A DNA stretch of 64,000 nucleotides, from positions 17,284 through 81,283 of the forward strand of contig JAQUTL010000010.1 in the NCBI GenBank assembly GCA_028709805.1, given 5' to 3'. Below, in pieces: positions 25,815-35,600 of this stretch. Position 1 is the first letter of the stretch. Every line of letters starts with the position of its first letter. Made by a program: the position numbers and the translations under genes. Below the pieces are notes generated by a model. The model worked only from the letters and a program-made list of their open reading frames with translations, was not told where the DNA came from and did no database searches. The stretch comes from Victivallaceae bacterium (lineage in GTDB: Bacteria; Verrucomicrobiota; Lentisphaeria; Victivallales; Victivallaceae).

Positions 25815-27788
25815 ATGGAAGAAAACGAAAAGAACGAAGCCGCCGGAAACGGTGGTTCGGGAGCGCCGGAGCAGTCCGCCGCGACGCCGCAGAAAAAACG
25901 TCGCGGCCGGCCGCCGAAGGCGAAGACCATGGTTCCGCTGGAGGAGATCGCCGGAGAAGGCGAGCCGGTGCCGTATCAACGCCCGGAGCCGATGTTTGAC
26001 GACGATGATATGAATTACTCCGCTCCGGCCGGCGATCCGATGCCGACGCCGGAGAAGAAAGAGGTTCGTCCGGTAGACCCGGTTTTCGATTATGACGCGC
26101 CGGCGCCGCGGAGCTATTCCGCAGCCGATCCGGAAAACGCGACGACCACCGCCGCCGCCGCATCATCATCCGGTCAAGGACAGGAAGACGAGCGGCGGAA
26201 CGAAAACAATTCCGGCAACACCAATGCCGTCCGCCAGCAAAACGGCGGGGCCGCGCCGCAGAGAACGATCCGGCCGGCCGACGATCCCGGCATGATGCCG
26301 CAGGGCGCCGAACGCCCGGCCGACGACCGCCGCCCGTCCAGATTCCGGAACAACAATAACAATAATAATAACAACAACCGGAACAACCGGAATAACCGGA
26401 ACAACCGGAACAATAACAACAACCGCTATAACAACAACGGCGGAAACAATTACCGTCAGCAGCAGCAGATTCAACCGCAGTATCCGGACGAAATATATGA
26501 CGAAGCCGTCGAAACGGAAAACGGAGATTCCGGCGAAAAGATCAATATCGCGGCGCTGCACGCCGCCGGCATGTCCGAACTTTACGCCATGGCCGAATCT
26601 CTGGGCATCGAAGGCATCGGCGCGCTGGAAAAGCACCGTCTGGTTTACGAGATATTGAAAGCCAACGCCGAAAAAAGCGGCATGATGTACGGGTCGGGCT
26701 ATCTCGAAGTGCTGCCGGACGGGTTCGGCTTCCTGCGCAGTGAAAATTACAGCTATCTGCCCTGCAATGAAGATATCTACCTGTCTCCGTCCCAGATCAA
26801 ACGCTTTGCGCTCAAGACCGGCGACTTTGTCTGCGGCCAGATCCGCACTCCGCGCGAGAAAGAGCGCTTTTTCGCCATGATCAAGGTCGAGACCATCAAC
26901 GACGACCTGCCGGAGCGGAAGAAAGAGATCATTCCATTCAACAACCTCACGCCCTATTTCCCGACCGAGCGTCTGGTTCTGGAAAGCGATCCGGCCGACC
27001 TCTCCACCCGCGTGGTTGACCTCGCCTCGCCGATCGGCAAAGGCCAGCGCGGACTGATCGTTGCGCCGCCGCGCACCGGCAAGACCGTGCTGATGCAGAA
27101 GATGGCCAACGCCATCCGCAAGAACAACCCGGACGTGAAACTCATCATCCTCCTGATCGACGAGCGCCCGGAAGAGGTCACCGACATGCAGCGCAGCGTG
27201 GACGCCGAAGTGGTTTCATCGACTTTCGACGAACCGCCGGAACGCCATGTCCAGGTCGCTGAAATGGTGATCGAGAAAGCCAAGCGGCTGGTCGAATATA
27301 AACACGACGTGGTTATAATGCTGGACAGCATCACCCGTCTGGCCCGCGCCTACAACACGCTCCAGCCCCACTCCGGCAAAATTCTCTCCGGCGGCGTGGA
27401 TGCCAACGCGCTGCACAAGCCGAAGCGCTTCTTCGGCGCGGCCCGCAACATCGAGGGCCACGGCAGCCTGACGATCATCGCCACCGCGCTGATCGAGACC
27501 GGGAGCAAAATGGACGAGGTGATCTTCGAAGAGTTCAAGGGAACCGGCAACATGGAACTGGTGCTGGACCGCAACCTTTCGGACAAACGCATTTATCCGG
27601 CGATCAACCTTGAGAAGTCGGGAACCCGCAAGGAGGAGCTGCTGCTCCATCCCGACGAACTTCAGCGCGTCTGGACGCTGCGCCGCGCCATGACCGGCGT
27701 TCCTCCGGTCGAGGCCATGGAACTGCTGCTGGGCAAGTTGAAGAAGATTCCAAGCAACATCGAGTTCCTGCTGACCCTTCAGGTCTGA
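25815..27788 (+). CDS. rho: Transcription termination factor Rho with a large N-terminal disordered insertion
   Basis: ATG 25815 after AAGGAAAAAAT gives 657 residues. Residues 1-240 are low-complexity: an AT-hook-like [11 protein letters not shown], acidic and Pro-rich stretches, then an Asn/Arg block (FRNNNNN...RNNRNN) ending in NNYRQQQQ. The canonical Rho follows: N-terminal helical domain ([22 protein letters not shown]), RNA-binding cold-shock-like domain ([14 protein letters not shown]), Walker [14 protein letters not shown], Walker [19 protein letters not shown]-loop region and [14 protein letters not shown]. It ends transcription by translocating on nascent RNA. Rho insertions of this type occur in some Bacteroidota and Actinomycetota; the Asn/Arg-rich one here may bind RNA or form condensates. 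Confidence 0.97.
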   Translation: MEENEKNEAAGNGGSGAPEQSAATPQKKRRGRPPKAKTMVPLEEIAGEGEPVPYQRPEPMFDDDDMNYSAPAGDPMPTPEKKEVRPVDPVFDYDAPAPRSYSAADPENATTTAAAASSSGQGQEDERRNENNSGNTNAVRQQNGGAAPQRTIRPADDPGMMPQGAERPADDRRPSRFRNNNNNNNNNNRNNRNNRNNRNNNNNRYNNNGGNNYRQQQQIQPQYPDEIYDEAVETENGDSGEKINIAALHAAGMSELYAMAESLGIEGIGALEKHRLVYEILKANAEKSGMMYGSGYLEVLPDGFGFLRSENYSYLPCNEDIYLSPSQIKRFALKTGDFVCGQIRTPREKERFFAMIKVETINDDLPERKKEIIPFNNLTPYFPTERLVLESDPADLSTRVVDLASPIGKGQRGLIVAPPRTGKTVLMQKMANAIRKNNPDVKLIILLIDERPEEVTDMQRSVDAEVVSSTFDEPPERHVQVAEMVIEKAKRLVEYKHDVVIMLDSITRLARAYNTLQPHSGKILSGGVDANALHKPKRFFGAARNIEGHGSLTIIATALIETGSKMDEVIFEEFKGTGNMELVLDRNLSDKRIYPAINLEKSGTRKEELLLHPDELQRVWTLRRAMTGVPPVEAMELLLGKLKKIPSNIEFLLTLQV

Positions 27789-27807
27789 GCGGGAGAGGAG
27801 ACGGTTT

Positions 27808-28092
27808 GTGAGTAAGAAGATTCTGTTGTGGTTCTTTTATGCGCTGCTGCTGTTCCTGCTGGTGGCCGCCGCCATTCTGCTGGTGCCGATGCGCAAGCAG
27901 CTGGCGGACGACTCGCGCGAGCTGAACCGCCAGCGCCAAATCGAGGAAAACCGTAGGATCGAGGCCAATAAGCTGGAGAGCGAAGTCAATGCGCTTCAGA
28001 ACGATCCCGACGCGGTTGAAAAAATCGCACGGGAAAAGTACGGCATGGCCAAGGACGGCGAAACCGTGCTGATGGTCCCCGGAAAAAAGTAG
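27808..28092 (+). CDS. FtsB/DivIC-like septum formation initiator protein
   Basis: 94 residues from a GTG start (GAGAGGAGACGGTTT before it). A short N-terminus is followed by one membrane segment (ILLWFFYALLLFLLVAAAILLV), a coiled coil (RKQLADDSRELNRQRQIEENRRIEANKLESEVNAL), then NDPDAVEKIAREKYGMAKDGETVLMV, the terminal motif of FtsB/DivIC/FtsL-type proteins. It would act in the divisome at mid-cell. It follows rho by 19 bases. Confidence 0.88.
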   Translation: MSKKILLWFFYALLLFLLVAAAILLVPMRKQLADDSRELNRQRQIEENRRIEANKLESEVNALQNDPDAVEKIAREKYGMAKDGETVLMVPGKK

Positions 28093-28242
28093 CATCTCCC
28101 GCCCCCGACCGCAAGAGTGCGGATGACGTGAAACGCGGCGTGAACGGCGGACTGACGGGTGAAACCATCGGTCGACCGTCGCGAAACACCGCGCACAAAC
28201 GGCAAACGGAAAATGCGGAAAACCGCATGCGGACAACAACTG
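28093..28242. other. Part of a 338-base intergenic region
   Basis: Between the ftsB-like gene and nagB-like gene the region holds a terminator (28243-28283) and a promoter (28352-28379). The first 150 bases show nothing recognisable. Small ORFs here have no domain features. Confidence 0.5.
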
Positions 28243-28283
28243 ACGCCGAAACGGGCAACCCCCGTTCCGGCGTTTTATTTTTT
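28243..28283 (+). terminator. Rho-independent terminator after the coaE-rho-ftsB-like genes
   Basis: A 12-bp stem CGCCGAAACGGG/CCCGTTCCGGCG with one mismatch and a five-base loop is followed by TTTTATTTTTT. It closes the plus-strand transcript containing rho and the ftsB-like gene. Confidence 0.85.
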
Positions 28284-28351
28284 ATCCCTCCTTTCCGCCG
28301 TCGGATGTTCCCCACCTTAAAAATTAATTTGTGGACAACGGCATTGAGTTC

Positions 28352-28379
28352 TTGATTTTTTCAAAAAAAATGATATATT
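28352..28379 (+). promoter_or_regulatory. Promoter of the nagB-like gene
   Basis: TTGATT and TATATT separated by 16 bases, about 50 bases before the ATG. The same promoter form recurs before other genes here. Confidence 0.6.
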
Positions 28380-28430
28380 CTGTATTTGTAATCTTTTTTA
28401 ACAAAGTCAAAAAAAGAAACGGAGTTTTTT

Positions 28431-29174
28431 ATGGAGATCAAGATTTACCGGAACAAGACGGAGATGAGTGCGGCGGCGGCGGAGTTCGGCGCGGAACTTT
28501 TGCGCAAGGCGCTGCACAGCCGCGGCGAGGCGGTGATGATTGCGGCGACGGCTCCGAGTCAGTTTGAGATGATGGAGCATCTGACGGCGGCTCCGGGCAT
28601 CGACTGGAGCAAAGTGACGATTTTCCATCTGGACGAATATATCGGTCTGCCCGCCGGCCACCGTGCCGGGTTCCGGCTCAATCTCCGGAAGAACCTGATT
28701 GACCGCCTGCCGGCGGCGCCGAAGAAGGTGTGGTATGTTGACGGCGACCACCCGGAAGAGTTCTGTTCTTCAATCCGGCGGGTCATGGCGGAAATTCCGG
28801 TGGACGTGGCCTTTGTCGGAGTCGGGGAGAACGGCCACATCGCCTTCAACGATCCGCCGGCCGATTTTGAGACCGGCGAGGCGTTCAAAATCGTCACTCT
28901 CGACCATGTCTGCCGCAACCAGCAGTTCACCGAAGGGTGGTTCCCGTCACTGGACGCGGTGCCGACCACGGCGTTGAGCATGACCATTCCGCAGATCATG
29001 AAAAGCGCGGCGATCGTCAATGTGGTTCCTGACAGCCGCAAGGCGGCGGCGGTTCGCGGCATGGTGGAGGGGGCGGTGAGCAATCTTTGTCCGGCGTCGA
29101 TTTTGCGGACTCACGGGAACTGCACAACTTTTTTGGATGACGCATCGGCCTCGCTGCTGGCGGAGCGCCCATAA
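28431..29174 (+). CDS. nagB: Glucosamine-6-phosphate deaminase family protein
   Basis: 247 residues, one SIS-like isomerase/deaminase domain. Motifs are VMIAATAPSQFEMMEHL, VTIFHLDEYIGLPAGHRAGFRLNLRKNL (the HLDEYxGL signature), VAFVGVGENGHIAFNDPPADF and ALSMTIPQIMKS. NagB converts glucosamine-6-phosphate to fructose-6-phosphate and ammonia. The GENGHIAFNDP variant and the 6PGL-like fold leave room for a related sugar-phosphate deaminase. In a gut-type bacterium it would serve amino-sugar breakdown. It has its own promoter and lies alone between rho and recN. Confidence 0.88.
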   Translation: MEIKIYRNKTEMSAAAAEFGAELLRKALHSRGEAVMIAATAPSQFEMMEHLTAAPGIDWSKVTIFHLDEYIGLPAGHRAGFRLNLRKNLIDRLPAAPKKVWYVDGDHPEEFCSSIRRVMAEIPVDVAFVGVGENGHIAFNDPPADFETGEAFKIVTLDHVCRNQQFTEGWFPSLDAVPTTALSMTIPQIMKSAAIVNVVPDSRKAAAVRGMVEGAVSNLCPASILRTHGNCTTFLDDASASLLAERP

Positions 29175-29217
29175 GCGCTCTTGAATTTCGCGGTTGATAT
29201 GATATTGTATTGACCGT

Positions 29218-30882
29218 ATGCTTACATATCTGAAAATCACAAATCTGGCGCTGATGGCGCATGCCGAAGTGGAGTTCGGCCCAGGCTTCAACGCGGTGAC
29301 CGGAGAGACGGGCGCGGGCAAATCGGTTTTGCTCGGCACGGTGGCGCTGCTGCTTGGCGTCCGGGCGGACAAGTCGTTGATCCGGCAGGGGTGCGACCGC
29401 TGTGAAATCGTCGGTGCGATCTCGCTGGACGGGGTTTCGTCGCCGGCGGTGGCCGCGCTGTTCGACGATCTGGCGATCCGGTTCGACCCGTCGGAAGAAC
29501 TGCGTCTGCGCCGGGTCATCACTCACACCGGAAGCCGCTGTTTTGTGAATGACACTCCGGTGGGGCTTCAGGCGCTGGCCGGGATCGGCGGCGTGCTGAT
29601 GGACGTTTACAGCGCCAACGAACAGTATTCGCTGCTCGACCACGCCAGACAGCTTGAAATGATCGACCGGTTCGGCGGCTGTTCCGCGCTGCTTTCCGCT
29701 TACGAAGCCGAGTTCGCAGCGCTGAAAAAATTACGCGCCGCCCGCGAGGAGGCGATGAAGGCTCTGCCGTCGCCGCAGGAGGCGGAGCTGCTGGGCGCGC
29801 TGGTCGCCGACATCGACGCGGTGAACCCGGAGGATGACGAGGACCGCGCCGTCGGAGAAAAGTTTACACTGGCGGCCAACCGCCGGGAGATAATCGAACT
29901 GGCGTCCGGCCTCTCCTCGCTGTTGAGCGAGGGGGAAAATTCGATCTGCGACCAGCTGGCCGCGGTCTACCGGCAGCTTTCGACGCTGGACCGCCTGGTC
30001 TCCGGACGGTTGGGTGAACGGCTCGACCGGTGCTCGATTCTGGAGGACGGCGTGCGGGAGCTTTCGGACTCGGTGCGCGAAGTGGCCGAGTCGACCGATT
30101 TGGATGACGAAGCGCTGGCCGGTCTTGAAGTCCGGATGTCGGCGCTGCAGCAGCTCAAGCGGCGCCACGGTCCGCAGCTGGCCGACGTGATTGAAAAATG
30201 GCGGAATGCCAAAGCGCGGCTCGCCGGATTCGCCGCCGCCGGTCAGATGCGTAAAAAATTCGACGACGACGAGAAAAAAATTATGGAACGGCTGCTTGCC
30301 GCCGGATCCGCGCTGACAGTTGAACGGCGTAAACAGGCCGCCGCTTTTGCGGTGGCGGTCGGCGGGGTGCTGACCCGGCTCGGCATGCCGTACGCCAGAA
30401 TCGTTCCGGACTTCACCGCGGTCGCGCCCCGCGAAAACGGACTTGACGAGGTTGAACTGCTGTTTTCCGCCAATCGCGGAATTGAGCCGCGGGCGCTGCG
30501 ACTCACCGCGTCATCCGGGGAACTGTCGCGGGTGATGCTGGCAGTAAAGGCGGTTCTGGCCGAGCGGGACACGGTTCCGGTGCTGATCTTCGATGAAATC
30601 GATGCAAATGTCGGCGGCGAGACAGCCAACGAGGTGGCCGCAGTGATTTCCGAGCTTTCCCGGCGACGGCAGGTGCTGTGCATTTCCCATCTTGCCCAGG
30701 TCGCCGCGCGGGCCGACCGCCACTTTTCCGTGCGGAAGAGCGACGGAGGAGCCGACGACCCCGACGCGGTCACCAGCTCGGAAATCGTTGAGCTTTCCGG
30801 CGACGCCCGGACGGCGGAGCTGGCCAGAATGCTCGGCGGCGGCCCGGCGGCGCTTCGCCACGCCGGAGAACTTTTGCGGTAA
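29218..30882 (+). CDS. recN: DNA repair protein RecN
   Basis: 554 residues of SMC-like architecture: N-terminal MLTYLKITNLALMAHAEVEFGPGFNAVTGETGAGKSVLLG with Walker A, LMDVYSANEQYSLLD, a central coiled coil (about 160-360), then the C-terminal ATPase half with ASSGELSRVMLAVKAVL (signature) and PVLIFDEIDANVGGETANEV (Walker B), and LCISHLAQVAARAD. RecN acts at double-strand breaks, probably holding DNA ends together. The start has no clear Shine-Dalgarno sequence. Confidence 0.96.
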   Translation: MLTYLKITNLALMAHAEVEFGPGFNAVTGETGAGKSVLLGTVALLLGVRADKSLIRQGCDRCEIVGAISLDGVSSPAVAALFDDLAIRFDPSEELRLRRVITHTGSRCFVNDTPVGLQALAGIGGVLMDVYSANEQYSLLDHARQLEMIDRFGGCSALLSAYEAEFAALKKLRAAREEAMKALPSPQEAELLGALVADIDAVNPEDDEDRAVGEKFTLAANRREIIELASGLSSLLSEGENSICDQLAAVYRQLSTLDRLVSGRLGERLDRCSILEDGVRELSDSVREVAESTDLDDEALAGLEVRMSALQQLKRRHGPQLADVIEKWRNAKARLAGFAAAGQMRKKFDDDEKKIMERLLAAGSALTVERRKQAAAFAVAVGGVLTRLGMPYARIVPDFTAVAPRENGLDEVELLFSANRGIEPRALRLTASSGELSRVMLAVKAVLAERDTVPVLIFDEIDANVGGETANEVAAVISELSRRRQVLCISHLAQVAARADRHFSVRKSDGGADDPDAVTSSEIVELSGDARTAELARMLGGGPAALRHAGELLR

Positions 30883-30896
30883 GACGGAAATAATTT

Positions 30897-30925
30897 TTGC
30901 AAAAGCGCCCGACCGGGGTTATATT
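30897..30925 (+). promoter_or_regulatory. Promoter of the lipoprotein-yicC pair
   Basis: TTGCAA and TATATT separated by 17 bases, about 30 bases before the lipoprotein ATG and within the recN-lipoprotein gap. Confidence 0.6.
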
Positions 30926-30956
30926 TTGTAATAAACCATTTGCGAGGTGACTTGAC

Positions 30957-31679
30957 ATGAAGCTTTTTCTTTTGCTGCTGACCGTGATGGGCGCGGCGCT
31001 CTTTTCCGGCGGATGCCGGTCCGAACTCTACTACCGCGACAAAGCGGTGGGAGAAGCGCGCGAGTATGTGCTGGAAAACGCGCCGGAACTCAACGCCGAG
31101 CAGCGCGACCATGTCCGGTTCACCCAGCCGGTTCTGCTCTACGACCCGAAAGTCGGCGGCAAATCCGGCACGTTTCTGACCCGGACTCCGGGGCAGATAT
31201 GCGTCACCTGGCTGGTTCCGGGTAGCAAGGCCGCCTACATGGTGGTCGGTTTTTCCGACAGCCGGATGATGGACTGGTCGCCCAACCGTTTGATCCGGCG
31301 GACATTCCCGCAGGACGACCAGTCGCGGCTCGGCGCGATCGACAAGGCCAGACAGTACATTTTCAAAGGCATTTACATCAACCTTTCCGCCGACTCCGGC
31401 AATGTGGTGCGGTTTGAAAATCCGGAAATATATCATTCCAATTTCACTCCCGAGACTTCGTTCACCGGCGAAGACCGCGAGGCGTTCATCAAATCGCTGG
31501 CGCAGAAGCCCCAGTACGCTCTGGTCTGGAAATCGCCGGACGAGCCGGAGTTGAGCTTTGTGGTATTCGGCTATTCCGATCCCGATCTCAACGGCTGGAC
31601 GGCTAATTCCGGCGGTATTTATGAAAACGCCGATCTTGCCGGAAAACTTGGCGCAAAGTTCGAGGAGGCCGCAGAATGA
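30957..31679 (+). CDS. Lipoprotein with an internal duplication, unknown function
   Basis: 240 residues starting with a lipoprotein signal peptide (MKLFLLLLTVMGAALFSGGC; lipobox SGGC), so it should be attached to a membrane on the periplasmic side. Two similar halves follow: KAVGEAREYVLENAPELNAEQ...YMVVGFSDSRMMDWSPNRLI and KARQYIFKGIYINLSADSG...LSFVVFGYSDPDLNGWTAN. Each ends in a hydrophobic strand and a G(F/Y)SD motif. No family is recognised. AGGTGACTTGAC precedes the start and the stop overlaps yicC (ATGA). Confidence 0.8.
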   Translation: MKLFLLLLTVMGAALFSGGCRSELYYRDKAVGEAREYVLENAPELNAEQRDHVRFTQPVLLYDPKVGGKSGTFLTRTPGQICVTWLVPGSKAAYMVVGFSDSRMMDWSPNRLIRRTFPQDDQSRLGAIDKARQYIFKGIYINLSADSGNVVRFENPEIYHSNFTPETSFTGEDREAFIKSLAQKPQYALVWKSPDEPELSFVVFGYSDPDLNGWTANSGGIYENADLAGKLGAKFEEAAE

Positions 31680-32557
31680 TCCGCAGCATGACCGGCTTCG
31701 GCAAGGCCGAAAAAGACTGCGGAGCACCGCATTGCCATATCACGGTGGAAACGGTAAGCGTGAACCGGAAGCAGCTGGATCTCCGGCTGAATCTGCCGCG
31801 CGAACTTGCGGCGATGGAACCGGAATTGCGCTCAAAGGTGGCGAAAAAAGTCGGTCGCGGCAGCGTTTCGGTAAAGATAAACTGCGATTTTCACGGCGGA
31901 GAAACGGCGGCGGCGGTCAATTTGCCGCTGCTGCGCAGTCTGGTGCGGACCGCGCTCGCGGTGCGCGATGAATTCGGCATGGTCGGCGCGGTCGATGTGG
32001 CCGGTCTGATGCGGCTGCCCGGCGTGATCGACGAACAGGATGTGGACCGGTGTTCCGAAGAGTTGTCCGCCGCGGTCGGCGCCGCACTGGACGATGCACT
32101 GGATGCAATGACCGCCATGCGCGACCGCGAGGGCGAGGCGTTGAAGGCCGACCTCTGCTCCCGGCTTGATCTGCTGAAAAAACTGCTGGACAATATCAGG
32201 CCGTTGACCGCCGCCATTCCGGTCCGTCTCAAAGAAAAGCTCATGGAAAAACTTGCGTCCGGCGGTTTGCCGGTGGATATGAATGATGACCGGATGCTCA
32301 AGGAGGTGCTGTTTTACGCCGACAAAAACGACACCACCGAGGAGGTCACCCGGCTGGACAGCCATTTTGCCCAATTTATGAAATTTGTCGATTCCGCCGA
32401 GCCGGCGGGGCGTAATCTGGACTTTCTGCTTCAGGAGATGTTCCGTGAAATAACCACGCTTTCAAACAAAGCCGGCACGCCGGAAATCTCGCCGCTGACG
32501 GTGGCGTTCAAATCGGAACTGGAAAAACTGCGCGAGCAGATTCAGAACGCCGAGTAG
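31676..32557 (+). CDS. YicC family endoribonuclease/RNA-binding stress protein
   Basis: 293 residues, normal length for YicC. It opens MIRSMTGFGKAEKD and continues VSVNRKQLDLRLNLP (usually vNhRfLd); the DUF1732 end is EEVTRLDSHFAQFMKFV...GRNLDFLLQEMFREITTLSNKA. YicC proteins act in RNA turnover, with endoribonuclease activity reported for members in E. coli and B. subtilis. It overlaps the lipoprotein stop by four bases, so translation is coupled, although a functional link is unclear. Confidence 0.93.
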   Translation: MIRSMTGFGKAEKDCGAPHCHITVETVSVNRKQLDLRLNLPRELAAMEPELRSKVAKKVGRGSVSVKINCDFHGGETAAAVNLPLLRSLVRTALAVRDEFGMVGAVDVAGLMRLPGVIDEQDVDRCSEELSAAVGAALDDALDAMTAMRDREGEALKADLCSRLDLLKKLLDNIRPLTAAIPVRLKEKLMEKLASGGLPVDMNDDRMLKEVLFYADKNDTTEEVTRLDSHFAQFMKFVDSAEPAGRNLDFLLQEMFREITTLSNKAGTPEISPLTVAFKSELEKLREQIQNAE

Positions 32558-32600
32558 CCGGAGCCGCCGCGGCTTGTCGCCGTCGGCCGGAAAAGATTAC

Positions 32601-32648
32601 AAAAAAAATAAAGCGCGGTACGCGTCATGATTTGGACGCACACCGCGT
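32601..32648 (-). terminator. Terminator of the amidase/beta-repeat gene
   Basis: On the minus strand ACGCGGTGTGCGTC and GACGCGTACCGCG form a long stem with an internal mismatch, then TTTATTTTTTTT. It lies 22 bases after the gene's stop. Confidence 0.75.
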
Positions 32649-32669
32649 TTATGTTGCACGCAAAAGCGC

Positions 32670-35600
32670 TCAGGCGAGCGTCCCCTTGACGTAGCCAACG
32701 CGAAGAATGCCGGAATCGGCGTCAAGCGTCAGCGTGCCGTTGTCAATTTGGACGGTTTCGCCCCAAGAGAAGGCGCCCAGACGGACACCGGAGGCGTCAA
32801 GCAGGTTGACAGCAACGCCTTCAAAGTCCTCGTCACTCACATCCATCAGGTCGAATTCGAAACCGGCGGCGGTGTCGATAACCAGTGTGACCGTCCGCTT
32901 TTCGCCGGTCAGATTGAAACTTGACGGGGCGCCGGAAATCAGTCCGGTCTCGCCGCGGCCGACCAGATTGAATTTCCACTCCGCCGCCTCACAGCGGTTC
33001 GCCGCGCTGATATTGACCGAGCCGCCGCCGAATGACAGCGTGTCAAAATTGACGAGCGTGCCGGAAAAATCTCCGGTGAAATCGTTGAACTCCGCCACCG
33101 TCCTTTGGGCGACTGAGCAGTTGCCCTTGCCCAGAGCGTTGACCGTGCCGACCGTCAGATAGTCGCCATTGCCGGTGAATTCGACAATCGCGTCGCCAAG
33201 CACGTTGACGGCGCCCGATCCCACCACGCATCCGGCGGCGTACACATAACCCTGTATCGCGGTCACGGCGTCAAAATCGGCGTGTATCGTCACCCGGCAG
33301 TCGCCGTTCACCGTCACCGCGCCGTCGGCGGCAGCATATCCCGCGCCGTAGACACCGTTGGCAACCGTTGCGCCGGAGAGTTTCAACATGACTTCTCCAA
33401 CCGCGAACATGGAACCGCCCTGCGCCTGTCCGCCGCCGACCACATTGGAAAACGCCCCGCTGCCGAGATTCAGATCAATTTTGCCTTTCACAACGCAGTT
33501 GCCGCCCGCAGCGCCGTTATTCACCGCCTGTCCGCCGCCGACGATCCATGCCGAATTGCCTTTGCCGGCCGCGATAAGTTTAAGATTGTCGGAGTGGCGG
33601 ATGTTTTCGAGTGAGAGATTGACGTCACCGCCGATCACGGTGTTTCCGCCGCAGGCGCGGCTGCCGCCGAATATCAGCCCCTCGTAGGCGCCGGGCGCCG
33701 CCACGGTGCTTTTAAATACCGCCGTCACGCTGCCGGAGATGGCGGTGTCGCGCCCGGATGAGCCGGCGGCGCCAACGGCGGGAACCGTTCCGCCGTAGAA
33801 GTTTCCGCTCATTTTGGCGCCGTTGTAGGCCGGCAGATCGATCAGCAGCCGGACGTCGCCATTGACGCCGCCGCTGCCGGCTCCGGAAAAAACGTTGAAC
33901 ACCAAGGCGTTGTGCAGTATCACCGAAATGTCTCCGTTGACCGTGCAGTTATCGCCGCCGCCGTACACATAGCGATGGCGGCCGCCGGCCACCTCCATGT
34001 TTACCGCGTATTTCCCGCCCGAAGCCGCCGACACGACGGAATTACGACCGCCGCCCAGGAGCAGCGCGGTAGTGAGCGCACTGTCGCCGTCAACATAGAG
34101 ATTGACCCCGGCGGTGACGTTCTGCCCGTCGCCGCCGCCGTAGATGATATTTTTGGCTCCGCCGGTCACCTTAAGCCAGGTGGCGGCGATTGATTTGTTC
34201 GACGCGCCGGCGAAAATGACGGCCCCGGTCTGCCCGGCGGTGACTATGCCGCCGGTGGAAACGGTTCCGAACGCGTCGTTGACCGCGTTTCCGCCGGAAT
34301 TTTCCAGCTTGTCGCCAAGCCGCAGCGTGGCCCCGGAGGAGACATCCAGATCGTTGACGTAGCGGACCGCGTATTTTTTGATGGAATCCCAGGCGATCGC
34401 GTCCCACCCAAGCTCGGTATTGGTGGAATACAATGAGCGCACGCTCAAATTGGCGACCTTTTTGGCCAGCAGTTCGTCATATTTTTCCTCAAGCGTCACC
34501 ACATAGCCGTCCACTTCGACCGATTCTCCGAGCGTGATGTCGAATGAGACTCCGCCGAATGTCGCCTTGAACACCGGCATCGCATACCGGACGGCGGCCA
34601 CCCGCTTTTTGAAGCTCTCCCAGCTGTTGTCCTCGATAATGCGGTGCGGACATTTTTTTCCGCTCCAGTCATAGTGCATGCGCAGATCGTCCACCGTAAG
34701 CCCGGTGGCGTAGAGCAGATAGGCGGCCAGTTTCACCGCGTTGTCTTCGGCCCGGTAATAAATGTCGCTGCTGTATATGGTGCTGCGGCAGATTTCCACG
34801 CCGATGCTTTTCATGTTGCCGTCGCCGTGACCATCGCCGGCGTGCCAGCCGTGAACGTTGAGCGGCATGATCTGCACCGCCTGGGTTTCGTCGACCGCAA
34901 AGTGAAAAGATATATATTGATTGTCCTGCCGGTTGTTCAGATAGTTGCGCTCCTGCATGGCGGTGGCGCTGTTGGCGGTATTGTGAATGGTGATGTATTG
35001 CACGTCCGGCATGGCGCCGGCCAGCTTGTATTTGAGATTATACGGAGTTTCGTCCAGCAAGGCCTGTGTGATTACCAGATCACTGCCGAGCGCGCCGACT
35101 TCGCACAGCGTGTATTCCCCCTGGGAAAGCCGACCGGATATCCGGTACTCTCCGGCGTCGGTTGAGTTCAGCGTGTCAATCATGCAGCCGCGGGTGAACC
35201 ATTCGCCGTTAAGGTCAAATTCCACCGCGGAGGTCTTGAGTTTGAACCCGTTGCCGAATTCGGTTCCGGCGCCGCGGATGTAGACGGTTGCGGAAAAGCC
35301 GGCCGCCTGATAAATGTTTGTATTGATCTTCGCGTTGTTGAGTTCAAATCTGGTGGTCAGCCTGCCGATGAAAAGATCGACGTTGGCGGCGGTGGTCCGG
35401 GTGCCGTCGGGACGCAGAATGGTGCCGCCGCGATTTACCGTGGTGTTGCACAGCCTGATATTGCCGACAAAATCGTAGATCGGCGCTTCGCCTTTGATAT
35501 AGAGGCCGCGGTCGGCCAGAATGATGGTGCCGCCGGTCATGTCAAGATTGTTTATCATGGCGTTGCGGACAACCAGCGTGCCGCCGGAGATCGACAGGTC

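Noticed and set aside
28093-28430. Riboswitch or glmS-like ribozyme before the nagB-like gene
   Set aside because: The region shows a terminator for the upstream operon and a promoter, but no conserved riboswitch or ribozyme core that I can recognise.
30243-31727. 494-residue minus-strand ORF
   Set aside because: Antisense to recN and the lipoprotein gene, both with clear motifs; composition is that of a shadow.
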